A stretch of DNA of 64,000 nucleotides from Salinibacter pepae (GCF_947077775.1 NZ_CAMTTE010000001.1:1364001-1428000); one strand, 5' to 3'; shown: positions 48,036 to 58,955, numbered from the stretch's first letter. Numbers and translations are program-made. Notes: generated by a model from the sequence alone, not told the origin.

Positions 48036-50624
48036 CTACGGCCTCTGCCGCGAGCAGACGGGCGGGGCCCACCGATCGAGCCAGGCCTGCCGCTGGGCGT
48101 GGCGCCGGTGGTACCCTGGGGCCTGTCCGATGGGGGAGCCGGGCGGGGCATCGACGGTAGATGGGCGGGCGGCCGCGTCGTGGGACCGGTCGAAAAATCG
48201 CTCGATCGACGTCCGGACGGCCGTTCGGTGGGCTTCGGCCTCCGCCCCCTCGCCCGGATGGTCGGCGAGCCAGTCTCGAAGCGTGCGCAGGTGCTGTTCG
48301 AGGCGGGCCTGCACGGCCGGGGCCCCGTCGGCGGCGTCGGCGCGGTCGAGGAGCACGTCCGTCCACACCTGCTGCACCGTCCGCTGCACCTCGGCCCGGT
48401 ACCCGTCGGCGGGCGGGTCGGCCTTCCACACGGCGTCGGTAATTTGCGCGAGCGTGCCCTGCAGGCCCGGCAGGTCGGGGGTGGCGTCCCGCTGCTCGAT
48501 GAGGCGCAGGGCCCGTTCCGGCACGGTGAGGGCATCGAGCACCATGGTGGCCGCCACCTCGGCCGGGGCGTAGGGGTCGAACGTCGGGTCCGTCCGGCCC
48601 TCGAACACCTCGCGGGTATCCGGATGGCCCGGCGGACGTGGCGGGATGCGGTCGCGGGCGGCCTCCGGCAGGGCCAGCGCCGCGGGCGTGATCGTGGACA
48701 GCAGGGCGTCGAGGGCGGCCGCCTGGCGTTGGGCCGGCACGCGCTCGGACACCTGCGCCTCCGACTCGCCACGCACGGCGTACTCGTAGGCCTCGCCCCC
48801 AATGAGCTTCGCCGTGGCGGCGACCTGGTACCGGTGGCGCAGGTAGAGGGGCACGAGCGCCTCCTCCATCTGGGCGAGCGGCGTCCCGCGCTTCACGACC
48901 GCCTCGCCAAACCGGTCGAGGGCCACGTCTCGCACCCGCATCTCCCGATCGAGGGCGTCGACCATGTTGCGCCCGTTGTCCCAGAGGTTGCCCTTCGGGT
49001 GGGCGGCGCCGGCCGGACGGGCGTCCGCGTCCGTCACGTACCGGAGGCCCGCCCGCTCCGCTGCCCGCACGAGGCTGTCGAGCAGCGCGGCCTCCGTCTG
49101 ATTGGGGCCCGGACGGGCGTAGGCGTACTGGAGGGCCTTCACGTCCCACCGCTCCACGCCGGTGTCGTAGGCGCCTTCCAGGGACACGGAGTCTCCCTCC
49201 ACACGGGCCCGCGGCGCCGGGTAGTCCATGACCGAGGCGCGGTCGTTCACCGACGCGGCAAAGTTGTGGGCGAGGCCCAGCGTGTGCCCCACCTCGTGCG
49301 CCGACAGCTGCCGAATGCGGGCGAGCGCCATTTCCAGCATCGGATCGTCCGCGGCCGGGATGCCGTCGGCATGGGCGCCCTGGTACGGGGCCAGGAGGCC
49401 CTCGGCCAGCAGGTAGTCCTGCCGCACGCGCTGGGAGCCGAGGGTGACGTGGCCCTTCAGAATCTCGCCGGTCCGCGGGTCGGTTACGGAGGCGCCGTAG
49501 CTCCAGCCCCGCGTGCGGCGGTGCACCCACTGGATCACGTTGTAGCGCACGTCCATCGCGTCGGCACTGTCCGGCAGCACCTCGACCCGGTAGGCGTCCT
49601 CAAAGCCCGCGGCCTCGAACGCCTCCCCCCACCACCGGGCGCCGTCGAGCAGGGCGCCGCGCACCGGCTCGGGCGTGCCGGGGTCGAGGTAGTAGACGAT
49701 GGGCTCCTCCGGCGGGCACAGCCCGTCCGCGCCGGGCGCCGCCGCACAGGTGAGCCGGTGCCGGTTGACGAGCCGCTTCGTCATGGACTTCCCGATGGGC
49801 GTTGCAAAATCCATGTAGTCCGTGTAGAAGAGCCCGGAGCGCGGATCGAAGCGGCGCGGGGTGTACCCGGCCGTATCGGGCAGCTCGACGAGCGAGTGGT
49901 GCACGCGGAGCGTGAGGGCCCGGGGCGCGGCCGCCGTCCGCTCCACGTACGCCCCCGGGTCGCCGTCCGTGGTGAAGGTGAGCCGCGCCTCCAGCTCGGT
50001 GTTCTGGGGAAAGGCCTTCACGTGCTCGGGAACGGGCGCACTGCGTCCCTCCGCGAGCGCGTACGCCCCCTGCCCGGTGTTTTTCAGGCGACGGGCCACC
50101 CCGTGGGCGTCGCGCACCACGAAGTCGGTCGCGTCGACCAGCACGTGCCCCTCGGGCCCCTCGGCCGCCACCTCGAAGCCCTGCAGGACACCCGGCGCGA
50201 ACGCCTCCCGCACCGCGGTTCGCTCGTACTCGTTGTCGGAGGCGGCGCGGTAGTCGAGGTTCGGGGTCACGAGCAGCACCGTCGGCCCCGTCCGCTCGAA
50301 GCGGACGACCCGCTGCGTGCCGAGCTGGCCCCGATCGAGCCCGACGGGGTTGGACCCGAGCCCCGTGGGCAGCGAGCTGACGTAGAGCATCTCGGTATCG
50401 AATCGGGTAATCTCCAGCCAGAGTTTGCCCGTCGCCGCGTCCCAGTAGACCGGAACGTAGCCGTCCATTTTTGTCATCCCCTCGGTCTTCTCGGCGATGG
50501 TCGGCAGGGACGAATCCTCTGCGTCCTGCGCGAGGGCGGGGGACGTGAAGAGCCCCACCGCCCCGAGCACCAGGAGCACGACGCACGAGCAGCGCAGCGA
50601 GGCGGGCGGGGAACCAAAGTGCAT
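48036..50624 (-). CDS. secreted zinc metalloprotease, DUF5117/DUF4953 type
   Basis: This is an 862-residue exported metallopeptidase. The signal peptide is SCVVLLVLGAVGLFTSPALAQ. An N-terminal beta-rich region has PVYWDAATGKLWLEITRFD, and the gluzincin/metzincin-type site HEVGHTLGLAHN (His443, Glu444) lies in the middle. A helical C-terminal domain follows with YLRHRYQVAATAKLIGGEAYEYA (in part). This is the layout of the zinc-dependent metalloproteases common in Bacteroidota; the substrate is unknown. It is divergent from atpD. I saw no C-terminal type IX sorting domain. Confidence 0.9.
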   Translation of the reverse strand: MHFGSPPASLRCSCVVLLVLGAVGLFTSPALAQDAEDSSLPTIAEKTEGMTKMDGYVPVYWDAATGKLWLEITRFDTEMLYVSSLPTGLGSNPVGLDRGQLGTQRVVRFERTGPTVLLVTPNLDYRAASDNEYERTAVREAFAPGVLQGFEVAAEGPEGHVLVDATDFVVRDAHGVARRLKNTGQGAYALAEGRSAPVPEHVKAFPQNTELEARLTFTTDGDPGAYVERTAAAPRALTLRVHHSLVELPDTAGYTPRRFDPRSGLFYTDYMDFATPIGKSMTKRLVNRHRLTCAAAPGADGLCPPEEPIVYYLDPGTPEPVRGALLDGARWWGEAFEAAGFEDAYRVEVLPDSADAMDVRYNVIQWVHRRTRGWSYGASVTDPRTGEILKGHVTLGSQRVRQDYLLAEGLLAPYQGAHADGIPAADDPMLEMALARIRQLSAHEVGHTLGLAHNFAASVNDRASVMDYPAPRARVEGDSVSLEGAYDTGVERWDVKALQYAYARPGPNQTEAALLDSLVRAAERAGLRYVTDADARPAGAAHPKGNLWDNGRNMVDALDREMRVRDVALDRFGEAVVKRGTPLAQMEEALVPLYLRHRYQVAATAKLIGGEAYEYAVRGESEAQVSERVPAQRQAAALDALLSTITPAALALPEAARDRIPPRPPGHPDTREVFEGRTDPTFDPYAPAEVAATMVLDALTVPERALRLIEQRDATPDLPGLQGTLAQITDAVWKADPPADGYRAEVQRTVQQVWTDVLLDRADAADGAPAVQARLEQHLRTLRDWLADHPGEGAEAEAHRTAVRTSIERFFDRSHDAAARPSTVDAPPGSPIGQAPGYHRRHAQRQAWLDRWAPPVCSRQRP

Positions 50625-50885
50625 GGGTGCGCGACCGGGTTGGCACGGGGATGGAACGTGGAGCTGCCCAAAACCTACGAAATCAGGCGTTAGAAACCGA
50701 AATCCACGCCGGCACGGAATTCCTGGATTCTTTGCGGCGCAACCGTGGAATCCTCATCCAGCGCGTAGGCATTTTCCGTCGGCACCCGTTAGGTTTTTCA
50801 TCGTGTAGATTCTGCAGTCGGCTCCGGTGTGGTCCGGCGGAACTCCGTCGTCCTCTGTCTGGCCCCTCTCTCATTGAATAACTGA

Positions 50886-52397
<1,512 letters not shown>

Positions 52398-52473
52398 CCG
52401 AGTTGGGCGCCACGCGTCGTGCGTCGACCGTTTGCGCGACGCCCCCCTCAACCCCCAAACCCAATACCCACAG

Positions 52474-52923
52474 ATGGCCGACGAACTGACCGTTGACATC
52501 GTGACGCCGGACGAGCGCTCGTTTCAGGGCCCGGCCAATGGCGTCCGCGCCCCCGGCATTGAAGGCTCATTCGAGGTCCGCGAAGACCATGCCCCCATGA
52601 TCGCCGCGTTCGGCATCGGGCCCCTCATCGTGAAGACGCAGGCGGCCCACGAGTACGCCGACATGCACAACGACCGCATCATCTTTGCCACGAGCGGCGG
52701 CTTTCTGGAGATCATCGACAACAAGGTCACCGTGCTGGCCGAGACGGTCGAGCCGGCCTCGGAAATTGACGTGGAGCGGGCCGAGAGCGCCGAGGAGCGC
52801 GCGAAGCGACGCCTCGAAGAGGGCGTGCAGGAGGAGGAGCGCGAGACCCACGAGGCCGCCCGCGACCGGGCCCGAAACCGTCTGCGCGTCGCCATGGGGA
52901 AGGTCGGCACGCGACAGTCGTAA
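52474..52923 (+). CDS. atpC: F1 ATP synthase subunit epsilon
   Basis: This is a 149-residue epsilon subunit of the F1 rotor. The N-terminal beta-sandwich shows LTVDIVTPDERSFQGPANGVRAPG and GSFEVREDHAPMIAAFGIGPL (in parts). The C-terminal part (from about 95) is a strongly charged helical region (RAKRRLEEGVQEEERETHE). The start at MADELTV is chosen; 14 upstream codons are spurious. It is co-transcribed with atpD. Confidence 0.95.
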   Translation: MADELTVDIVTPDERSFQGPANGVRAPGIEGSFEVREDHAPMIAAFGIGPLIVKTQAAHEYADMHNDRIIFATSGGFLEIIDNKVTVLAETVEPASEIDVERAESAEERAKRRLEEGVQEEERETHEAARDRARNRLRVAMGKVGTRQS

Positions 52924-52976
52924 GGGCATCACGCGCCGGCCGCCCCCACTGTCCTGCATGTCTTTTTGAGGGGACC

Positions 52977-53006
52977 GGGACGCCGTCTCCACCTCTCCGG
53001 CGTCCC
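52977..53006 (+). terminator. hairpin after atpC
   Basis: Nine-bp arms GGGACGCCG (52977-52985) and CGGCGTCCC (52998-53006) with a 12-base loop lie 53 bp after the atpC stop. No T-run follows, so intrinsic termination would be weak. The rest of the 301-bp gap to the HEAT-cyclophilin gene (52924-53224) shows nothing else I can support. Confidence 0.4.
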
Positions 53007-53224
53007 TCGTCCTGGCTGTCCTCCTCTCCCCGCCCCTCGCGGCGGGCCCTGCTCCCGCACGGACGTGCCTCGTCCGCGACGGCTGCGGCAGCCGGTCACT
53101 GAGAGACGGCCGATGGGTCGTGCGCACGAGATGATGACAGGACTGCGGCCGCAAGGGCGCGAACACGCATCGCGTCGTTCGCTTTTGCTCGTTCCCGATT
53201 CTTGTCCAGCTGTCTCGTCCCTCC

Positions 53225-55255
53225 ATGCGGACTTGGCTTGCCCTCCCGCTCGTCTGTCTCTGGAGCCTCACGGGCGCGGCCGCGCAGCCGATGCCCGAGC
53301 GCCCATCCGACGACCTGCTGACGCGCCCTGCGCTGCAGGCGGTCGTGAAGGCCCAGGTCGACCGAAACGGCGCCCTGCTCCGCGAACAGATTGGGGCCGA
53401 CGACGCCGACGTGCGGGCCCGGGCCGCCCTTGCCCTCGCCTCCGTTCGGGACACCAGCGCCATTCCCGGGCTCCTCGACCTGCTCAGCGACAGCGTGCCC
53501 CTCGTCCGCACCGACGCCGCATTCGCCCTCGGCCAGATGCCGTCGGGGGTGCCGGCGGCCCCGCTGCTTCAAGCCCTACGCTTCGAGCGCGACCCCTCGG
53601 TGCAACGACGGCTCATCGACGCACTCGGCGCGACGGGCAACGCCCAATCTCTGCGCGGCCTCATTCGGCTTCGTCTCCCCCCGGCCCGTCATTCCGACCT
53701 GGCGCTGGCGATCGCCCGCTACGGCATGCGCGGCGTAACCGACTCGACGGCCACGACCTGGCTTCTGAGCCACCTGCGGGACGACGACCCGTGGACGCGC
53801 CGCAACGCGGCGTACGCGCTGGGGCGGGTGGAGGCCCTCGCCGCCGGCCGCGCCGACACGATCCGTGCCGTGCTCAACGACACGGCCCCCGACGACCCGG
53901 CCGCCATGCACCTGCTTGGGGCCCTGGGCGCGACGGGCGACGCCGCCGATGCACCTCGCCTGGCGGATTGGCTCCGGACGGCCCCCGACTGGCGCACACG
54001 CGTGGAGGCCGCCCGGGCGCTCTCCGCGCGTTCCGCCCCCGGCGAATCCCAGAGCGTCCTCGTCGCGACCCTCAACGACGGCCATCCGCTCGTGGCCCGC
54101 ACGGCCGCCGAGACGCTGGCCGGGCTCGACTGGTCCCCCAACCGCGTCGCGGCCGTCGGGGCCTGGCTCGACGCCCATCCCCGCCGGTGGCGCGTGGCCG
54201 CGCCGCTGCTGCTCGGCCTCGCCCGGAACGGACGTTCGGAGCGGGTCCTCAATACCGTCGGCCGCTGGCGCACTGAACGATCCCCCGTCGTCTACGCCGC
54301 GGCCCTGCCCGCCCTGGCCCCGATCGACGCGCCCCGTGCCGACTCGCTGCTGGGGGCGGCCCTCCGCAGCGACGACGTGCGGGTGGGCGCCGCGGGCGTG
54401 CAAACCCTCGTGGCCCGATGGGACCGCACCCGACCACGGAACGCAGAGGCCGTGTTCGACCGACTCTCCGCCGCCGTGCGCCGGGGCGACCCGGCGCTCC
54501 TCTACCACGGCGCGCCCGCCCTCGCCGACTCGGCCTTCGCCCCACGGGGCGCCGCCGACACGCTCGCCGCCACCTACCGCACGCTCGCCACGCCCGACGA
54601 CCTGGAGGGCATGACGGCCGTGCTGGGGGCTCTCGGCACGCTCGGGGGCCCTACCGCCGAACCGATCCTCCGCGACGCGCTCGACCACCCGCACCACGCG
54701 ATCCGAAACGCCGCCGCACAGGGACTTTCTGAGGCAACCGACACCACGGTGACTGCCGCAGCGAAGCCGCTCCCGGAGACGCCCTCAATCGACTGGAACT
54801 ACCTTCAGGCGTTGGGCCCCCACCCACGCCTCGTGTTGGAAACGAACCGGGGCACGGTCACGATCGCGCTCGACACCGAGCAGGCGCCCCAAACCGTGCA
54901 GGCGATCACACGGTTTGCCCGGGAGGGGCGCTACGACGGCGTGCCGTTCCACCGCGTGGTGCCCAACTTCGTGGTGCAGGGCGGCGACTTTGCGCGACGG
55001 GACGGCTTCGGCGGGCCGGGGGTCTTTCTCCGCACCGAAGCGACGCGCATCGGCCACCGGCGGGGCACCGTCGGCATGGCCAGTGCCGGCACAGATACGG
55101 AGGGCAGCCAGTTCTTTGTCTCCCACAGCATGCAGCCGCACCTGGACGGCGGCTACACCGCCTTTGGGCGCGTGACGGACGGGATGGACGTGGTGGATCG
55201 GCTCCGCGCCTTCGACCGGATCGAAGACGCCCGGGTGGAGGCGACGGACGAATAG
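53225..55255 (+). CDS. secreted HEAT-repeat / cyclophilin fusion
   Basis: This is a 676-residue exported protein. A signal peptide (RTWLALPLVCLWSLTGAAAQ) is followed by HEAT-like repeats over about 45-510 (units such as RARAALALASVRDTSAIPGL, VRTDAAFALGQMP, PWTRRNAAYALGRVEAL). A C-terminal peptidyl-prolyl cis-trans isomerase of the cyclophilin type occupies about 530-676, with RLVLETNRGTVTIALDTEQAP, VPFHRVVPNFVVQGGDFARRDG, GTVGMASAGTDTEGSQFFVSH and YTAFGRVTDGMDVVD (in parts). It likely helps fold proteins outside the cytoplasm. Confidence 0.9.
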   Translation: MRTWLALPLVCLWSLTGAAAQPMPERPSDDLLTRPALQAVVKAQVDRNGALLREQIGADDADVRARAALALASVRDTSAIPGLLDLLSDSVPLVRTDAAFALGQMPSGVPAAPLLQALRFERDPSVQRRLIDALGATGNAQSLRGLIRLRLPPARHSDLALAIARYGMRGVTDSTATTWLLSHLRDDDPWTRRNAAYALGRVEALAAGRADTIRAVLNDTAPDDPAAMHLLGALGATGDAADAPRLADWLRTAPDWRTRVEAARALSARSAPGESQSVLVATLNDGHPLVARTAAETLAGLDWSPNRVAAVGAWLDAHPRRWRVAAPLLLGLARNGRSERVLNTVGRWRTERSPVVYAAALPALAPIDAPRADSLLGAALRSDDVRVGAAGVQTLVARWDRTRPRNAEAVFDRLSAAVRRGDPALLYHGAPALADSAFAPRGAADTLAATYRTLATPDDLEGMTAVLGALGTLGGPTAEPILRDALDHPHHAIRNAAAQGLSEATDTTVTAAAKPLPETPSIDWNYLQALGPHPRLVLETNRGTVTIALDTEQAPQTVQAITRFAREGRYDGVPFHRVVPNFVVQGGDFARRDGFGGPGVFLRTEATRIGHRRGTVGMASAGTDTEGSQFFVSHSMQPHLDGGYTAFGRVTDGMDVVDRLRAFDRIEDARVEATDE

Positions 55256-55298
55256 AGAGGGCTGTCGTCGGGCTCCTCCCCGTCGTGGAGCCTTGATG

Positions 55299-55808
55299 TC
55301 ACTCAGACGCCTGATTTCGGAACGCCTCGAAGCCCTGCTCCTCGTACGCCCCGGAGCCAAAGTACCGGAGCATCGTCAGAAACATGGGCCGCTTGATGTA
55401 ACCGGGCTGCTTCGCAATCGGGGTGCCCTCGGGGGTCATGAAGACCGTGGTGGGCACGCCCCGCGCCCCGAGCGCTAGGCCCAGCTCTTTCGACGAGAGC
55501 GTGCGGCCGTCGAACTGATGCGCCCCTGCCGTCGTGTCGCGGTTGAGGCGGGCATAGGTGAACTGACGGTCCAGGGTCGCCCGGACCGTGGAGTCGGCGT
55601 AGACGGTCTCCTGCATCTTCTGGCAGTAGGGGCACCACGGCGCGTAGATCTCCAGCAGAATCGGGGTCTCCTGCGCCTCGGCCTGGGTCACCACCTCCCC
55701 GAGCGAGCGAGGAGGCATCTCCATCTGCGCGTGGGCCGTGCCAACTCCGACCACGAGGGTGAGGACTGCCGAGAGAACGAAGGGTCGGACCAAAGGAAGC
55801 GAGCGCAT
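55299..55808 (-). CDS. exported thioredoxin-family protein
   Basis: This is a 169-residue protein with a signal peptide (LSAVLTLVVGVGTAHAQ). The thioredoxin fold has ILLEIYAPWCPYCQKMQ, with a CPYC redox pair, and the cis-Pro in GARGVPTTVFMTPEG. It resembles DsbD-gamma/SoxW-type periplasmic thioredoxins. It converges with the cyclophilin-fusion gene (43 bp between stops), so both neighbours are extracytoplasmic folding factors. It is the last gene before the AT-rich island. Confidence 0.88.
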   Translation of the reverse strand: MRSLPLVRPFVLSAVLTLVVGVGTAHAQMEMPPRSLGEVVTQAEAQETPILLEIYAPWCPYCQKMQETVYADSTVRATLDRQFTYARLNRDTTAGAHQFDGRTLSSKELGLALGARGVPTTVFMTPEGTPIAKQPGYIKRPMFLTMLRYFGSGAYEEQGFEAFRNQASE

Positions 55809-55948
55809 TCGGACGGGCAGACGAGTAGATGTGAAAGCCTACCTGTCCGATGGAATCGATGACCGAAAGGTTCCTGCTCGAATCAACGCCAGTAGAAGAC
55901 TCCCACTATTTCCACTTGAGGATATTTTCTGGTCTAGATAGCACTTTT

Positions 55949-56611
55949 TCATATCATTTGATGTAATCGAATCGTCTTAACAGTTCCGCTATCTTCGTCT
56001 ATTTCGAACGTGATCTGCGTTCTTGTATCAGTTATCTCAAGCTCCCCGCTTCGCTTCGCTTTCTTGGCTGTACCCTGCTTCGCAATATACACGTATCCGG
56101 ACTTCCGGACCGGCGGACTAAGCTGATTCCCCGCCATGCCGGGGCACAATTCTTTTTCTCCCACTGTGAGCGACCACTCCGAAGACGTAATCTTCATCTC
56201 TCGGAGCCTGAAGTCCGCCTTTCCTGCGGACTTGAAGTACTCCATCTTTAACCCACCGTAGTTCAGATCCACTCGGACGGTGCTCCCATCGGGATAGGGG
56301 ATACGATTGAACGTTTTTGACTCGCCAAACAGACGGATTACTCCGTCAAGAGACGAGACGGCCAGTATGTCTCTGAACGTGGGTTGGGAGCCCGAGGACT
56401 TGCTGGAAATGAGTTCCCCTCCCACAGAGATGTTCTGGAACTCGGCGTGGCTGATGTAGGGCGTCGGGTCGTGCTGCCCCTGGACTGTCTTCTCCGTCTG
56501 CGCCTGAACGGCCCCTGTCTCAGCAAGGCTGATAATAACCATTGCCCAAACAAGTATGAATGGTCTTCTTGCAGCCGAAGAAAAAGTAATATATAAATAT
56601 TTACAATACAT
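55949..56611 (-). CDS. secreted protein of unknown function, island paralog A
   Basis: This is a 220-residue protein with an N-terminal signal-like helix (FILVWAMVIISLAETGAVQA). I do not recognise the family. It shares an order of motifs with the two paralogs nearby: YISHAEFQNIS, FRDILAVSSLDGVIRLFG, LNYGGLKMEYF and SSEWSLTVGEKEL. The pattern (short helix, LG turn, several strands) is reminiscent of BamE/SmpA-like folds, which is only an inference. Base composition is clearly lower in GC than the flanking genes. The ATG at 56611 gives the same length as paralog C. Confidence 0.65.
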   Translation of the reverse strand: MYCKYLYITFSSAARRPFILVWAMVIISLAETGAVQAQTEKTVQGQHDPTPYISHAEFQNISVGGELISSKSSGSQPTFRDILAVSSLDGVIRLFGESKTFNRIPYPDGSTVRVDLNYGGLKMEYFKSAGKADFRLREMKITSSEWSLTVGEKELCPGMAGNQLSPPVRKSGYVYIAKQGTAKKAKRSGELEITDTRTQITFEIDEDSGTVKTIRLHQMI

Positions 56612-56686
56612 TCTGTATTGCTCGTAGCCGCCATCAGGGCAATCAAATAGAAACAAAAAGAGTGGAGGATCCCGCATGCTCGTTCC

Positions 56687-57360
56687 TCAGATCATGCGGT
56701 GGAACGTGATCTCTTTCACCCGACCGTCGACGTCAATCGAAATCCCCAGCCGACGCTCTGATTGAGACCGCTCTGCTTTAGCAGTGTCGGTCGTTTTCGC
56801 GTTTCTAAGGTGGATGACGGCTCTCCCCCCGTCGGTGCTCTTCTCAGCGGATGTCCGTACAGACTCACGAACCGGCGTGCTCAGTTCACTTTCTGGCATC
56901 CCTATATGGACTCGACTACCATTTACTGTGAGTGACCACTCACTACCCGTGATCGTCAGGTCACGTAGCAATATCTTCCCCTTCTTTTCGGCTTTGATAT
57001 ACTCCAGCTTAAGTCCTTCGTAGTGAAAATATGCGATGAATGAGCCTTCTCTCACCAAATTTTTTTCTCGAGAGACTCCGGATTACCAAGGTATTGCGTA
57101 ACTTGATCGAGCGAAGCAGCCGACAACAGATCGGACAGCGTCACCCCTTGGATAGTTGCACTGCTGCTTACCTCATCGGACTTAAGCCTGCCTCGGCTGA
57201 GAGAGGCTTTTTCGAAATCATCAAAGGTTATATACGAAGCCTGAACAACCTCACCCTCATAGGTTCTCTTGAAGACGTTTTCGGCTTGTGCTATCAGCAT
57301 ATCCGGAGAAAAAGAGACTGACAACAGGACTACTACGGAAGTCGCAACAAGGTACTTCAT
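56687..57360 (-). pseudogene. frameshifted secreted protein, island paralog B
   Basis: Two overlapping frames (57360-57052, 102 residues; 57058-56687, 123 residues) together make one paralog of A and C. The first part has a signal peptide (SVVVLLSVSFSPDMLIAQA) and LSDLLSAASLDQVTQYLGNPESLEKK. The second has GSFIAYFHYEGLKLEYI and GSEWSLTVNGSRV. They would join as one 224-residue protein if the run of seven A's (57060-57066, minus strand) were read as eight. This could be a true mutation, phase variation, transcriptional slippage or a sequencing error. Confidence 0.7.
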
Positions 57361-58193
57361 AGTTATATAGAGTCAGCTTCAGGAAACAATATAATCAGGA
57401 GTACTGATCGCAAAAAGAGGGGCACTTTCAGATTTCAAGATTACCTAAAACAGGTGTCCTATTCGAATAAACTCCCTATCTCAGCGGATCAAGTCAGAGA
57501 AGTGGTGGAATACGTTCTGGCGTGAGCCCGACGGAACAGATAGGTGATTACATTTACACTGTGACTATTAGACACTTTCGGGGGATCAGTTGTTCTTAAT
57601 CATGGTACACGACAAAAGCTGGACGAGCCTTCACAAGACGGCTATTCCCGTCCCTCGACCGCGTCATTCCGAGCGTAGCGAGGCGCTGCGGAGCAAGTGC
57701 TCTCGGAGTGAATCTCTTTGAATGAAGCGGAAACGAGTTGGATCGGCTTGCCACTTGAGCACCGCTTTCGCCGCTTCTCGAAGAGATTCTTCGTCGCTGC
57801 GCGACTCAGAATGACTTGTGTCGAAAGATTGAAGTGTCATGTGAGTTTTGTCGTGCACAGAGGTTCTTAATTATGAATTTAATTGTATGTCAACAGTGTC
57901 TTCTATTTTCGCTTAGTGAAGGTCCTTCTCCAAAGGAATTCCCAGGTTACTTTGCCTCATTCCGAGATGAACCGTTTCACCTTCCGTCTTCAGAAAGTGG
58001 TCGGGCGAGGTCACCTCGGCCACCCCCAAATGGGCATCTCTCGATGTTTCAGTGAATTCATTTCCGTCCGGCCCGGCTCAACGGGCTTTCAGAACCGGCG
58101 AACGCTGAACTCCCCCAACCTTTGACTTGTATATAACTAATGTCGTTACTTAATTTATTTTTATATTTGCAATGGATTAGTACTTCCAAATGT
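57361..58193. other. 833-bp non-coding stretch within the island
   Basis: This is the largest gap in the window. It is AT-rich at both ends and holds a MITE-like element (57592-57875). Short frames here lack codon bias or homology-like motifs. The right part (57880-58193) includes a GCCCG/CGGGC hairpin near 58073 and an AT-rich run near 58120-58175, downstream of paralog C. I support no gene here. Confidence 0.5.
57592..57875. repeat. MITE-like element with nested inverted repeats
   Basis: The core, 57664-57815, begins GTCATTCCGAG and ends CTCAGAATGAC (10 of 11 bp inverted). It has inner arms GAATCTCTT and AAGAGATTC and resembles the GTCATTCTGAG-type repeats scattered in Bacteroidota/Chlorobi genomes (from general knowledge). 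It is enclosed by 10-bp perfect inverted repeats CACGACAAAA (57608-57617) and TTTTGTCGTG (57846-57855), then by direct repeats GTTCTTAATCATG (57592-57604) and GTTCTTAATTATG (57863-57875). No transposase is encoded. The 64-residue frame inside it is not credible. Confidence 0.55.
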
Positions 58194-58856
58194 CTAATCT
58201 GATGGAATTCGGCTGAGACGAACAACGTCAATAGCCCCTGCTTTTCCAGTCTTAAAGTTGAACTGCGTCATTCCGTTCATCAGCGGCTCAACTTTCTCAT
58301 TCTTCGAATCATTCGGTTGTTCAATGTAGATTGCCCCGACACCACTCTTGTTATTTTTCTTCGATAGCTTACCAGAAACAGCCGACCGACGGACTGTTTT
58401 GTCAAGATCAGCGATGTCTCCCCCCGGAGACAATCTTTTACTTCCGATTTCCAGCCCCCACCTCGGGGATCGAAGCTCGATTGAGGTTATTCCCAGCGTG
58501 CCGTCCGCAAAGCCATGATACTCCACTGTTGTATCTCTATCATAGTGTAGCCATGCGGTGAAACTCGCATCATCGGGGTCGTCATTACGCTCGACCGACT
58601 GTGGGTCACCAAGCAAACGGATCACCTCGTCTAAAGAAGAAACAGTTAGAAGCTCTCGAAGCGGCACTTGACCATCGGGACGGTGGAGCGTGACCGACTG
58701 AAACTCCTCATAGGTAACGTAGGGCGTCTGGACGATCTGACCATTTGAATCCGTCCGCTGAAAAGTTTTTTCAACTTGTGCACATGCAGTGTCCGACCCC
58801 ATGAAGGTGAATGCTGTGAACATAGCTAATATTGGAAGAAGCCGTTTCGTAACCAT
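58194..58856 (-). CDS. secreted protein of unknown function, island paralog C
   Basis: This is a 220-residue intact member of the island family. The signal peptide is RLLPILAMFTAFTFMGSDTACAQ. Shared blocks are TPYVTYEEFQSVTL, LRELLTVSSLDEVIRLLGDPQSVER, AWLHYDRDTTVEYHGFADG and SPRWGLEIGSKRLSPG. I do not recognise the family. It lies 99 bp downstream of the split M23 gene and is separated from paralog B by the repeat element. GC content is low compared with the rest of the window. Confidence 0.75.
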   Translation of the reverse strand: MVTKRLLPILAMFTAFTFMGSDTACAQVEKTFQRTDSNGQIVQTPYVTYEEFQSVTLHRPDGQVPLRELLTVSSLDEVIRLLGDPQSVERNDDPDDASFTAWLHYDRDTTVEYHGFADGTLGITSIELRSPRWGLEIGSKRLSPGGDIADLDKTVRRSAVSGKLSKKNNKSGVGAIYIEQPNDSKNEKVEPLMNGMTQFNFKTGKAGAIDVVRLSRIPSD

Positions 58857-58955
58857 CGTACCATCTTTGCAGTTTTTCCCTGATAGTTCAATCGTCTTTT
58901 CTGTGCGTCTCCGTGCTTGATCGCACCCATCAGAGGTCGGGATTTCGTCTGAATA

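Noticed and set aside
43811-50693. Frames of 928 residues (minus) and 947 residues (plus) over anmK, thiL and the metalloprotease
   Set aside because: Both are antisense to well-supported genes and have no motifs. Lack of stops reflects GC content.
57664-57858. 64-residue minus-strand frame in the island
   Set aside because: It coincides with the palindromic core of the repeat element; the sequence is explained by the inverted repeats, not by coding.
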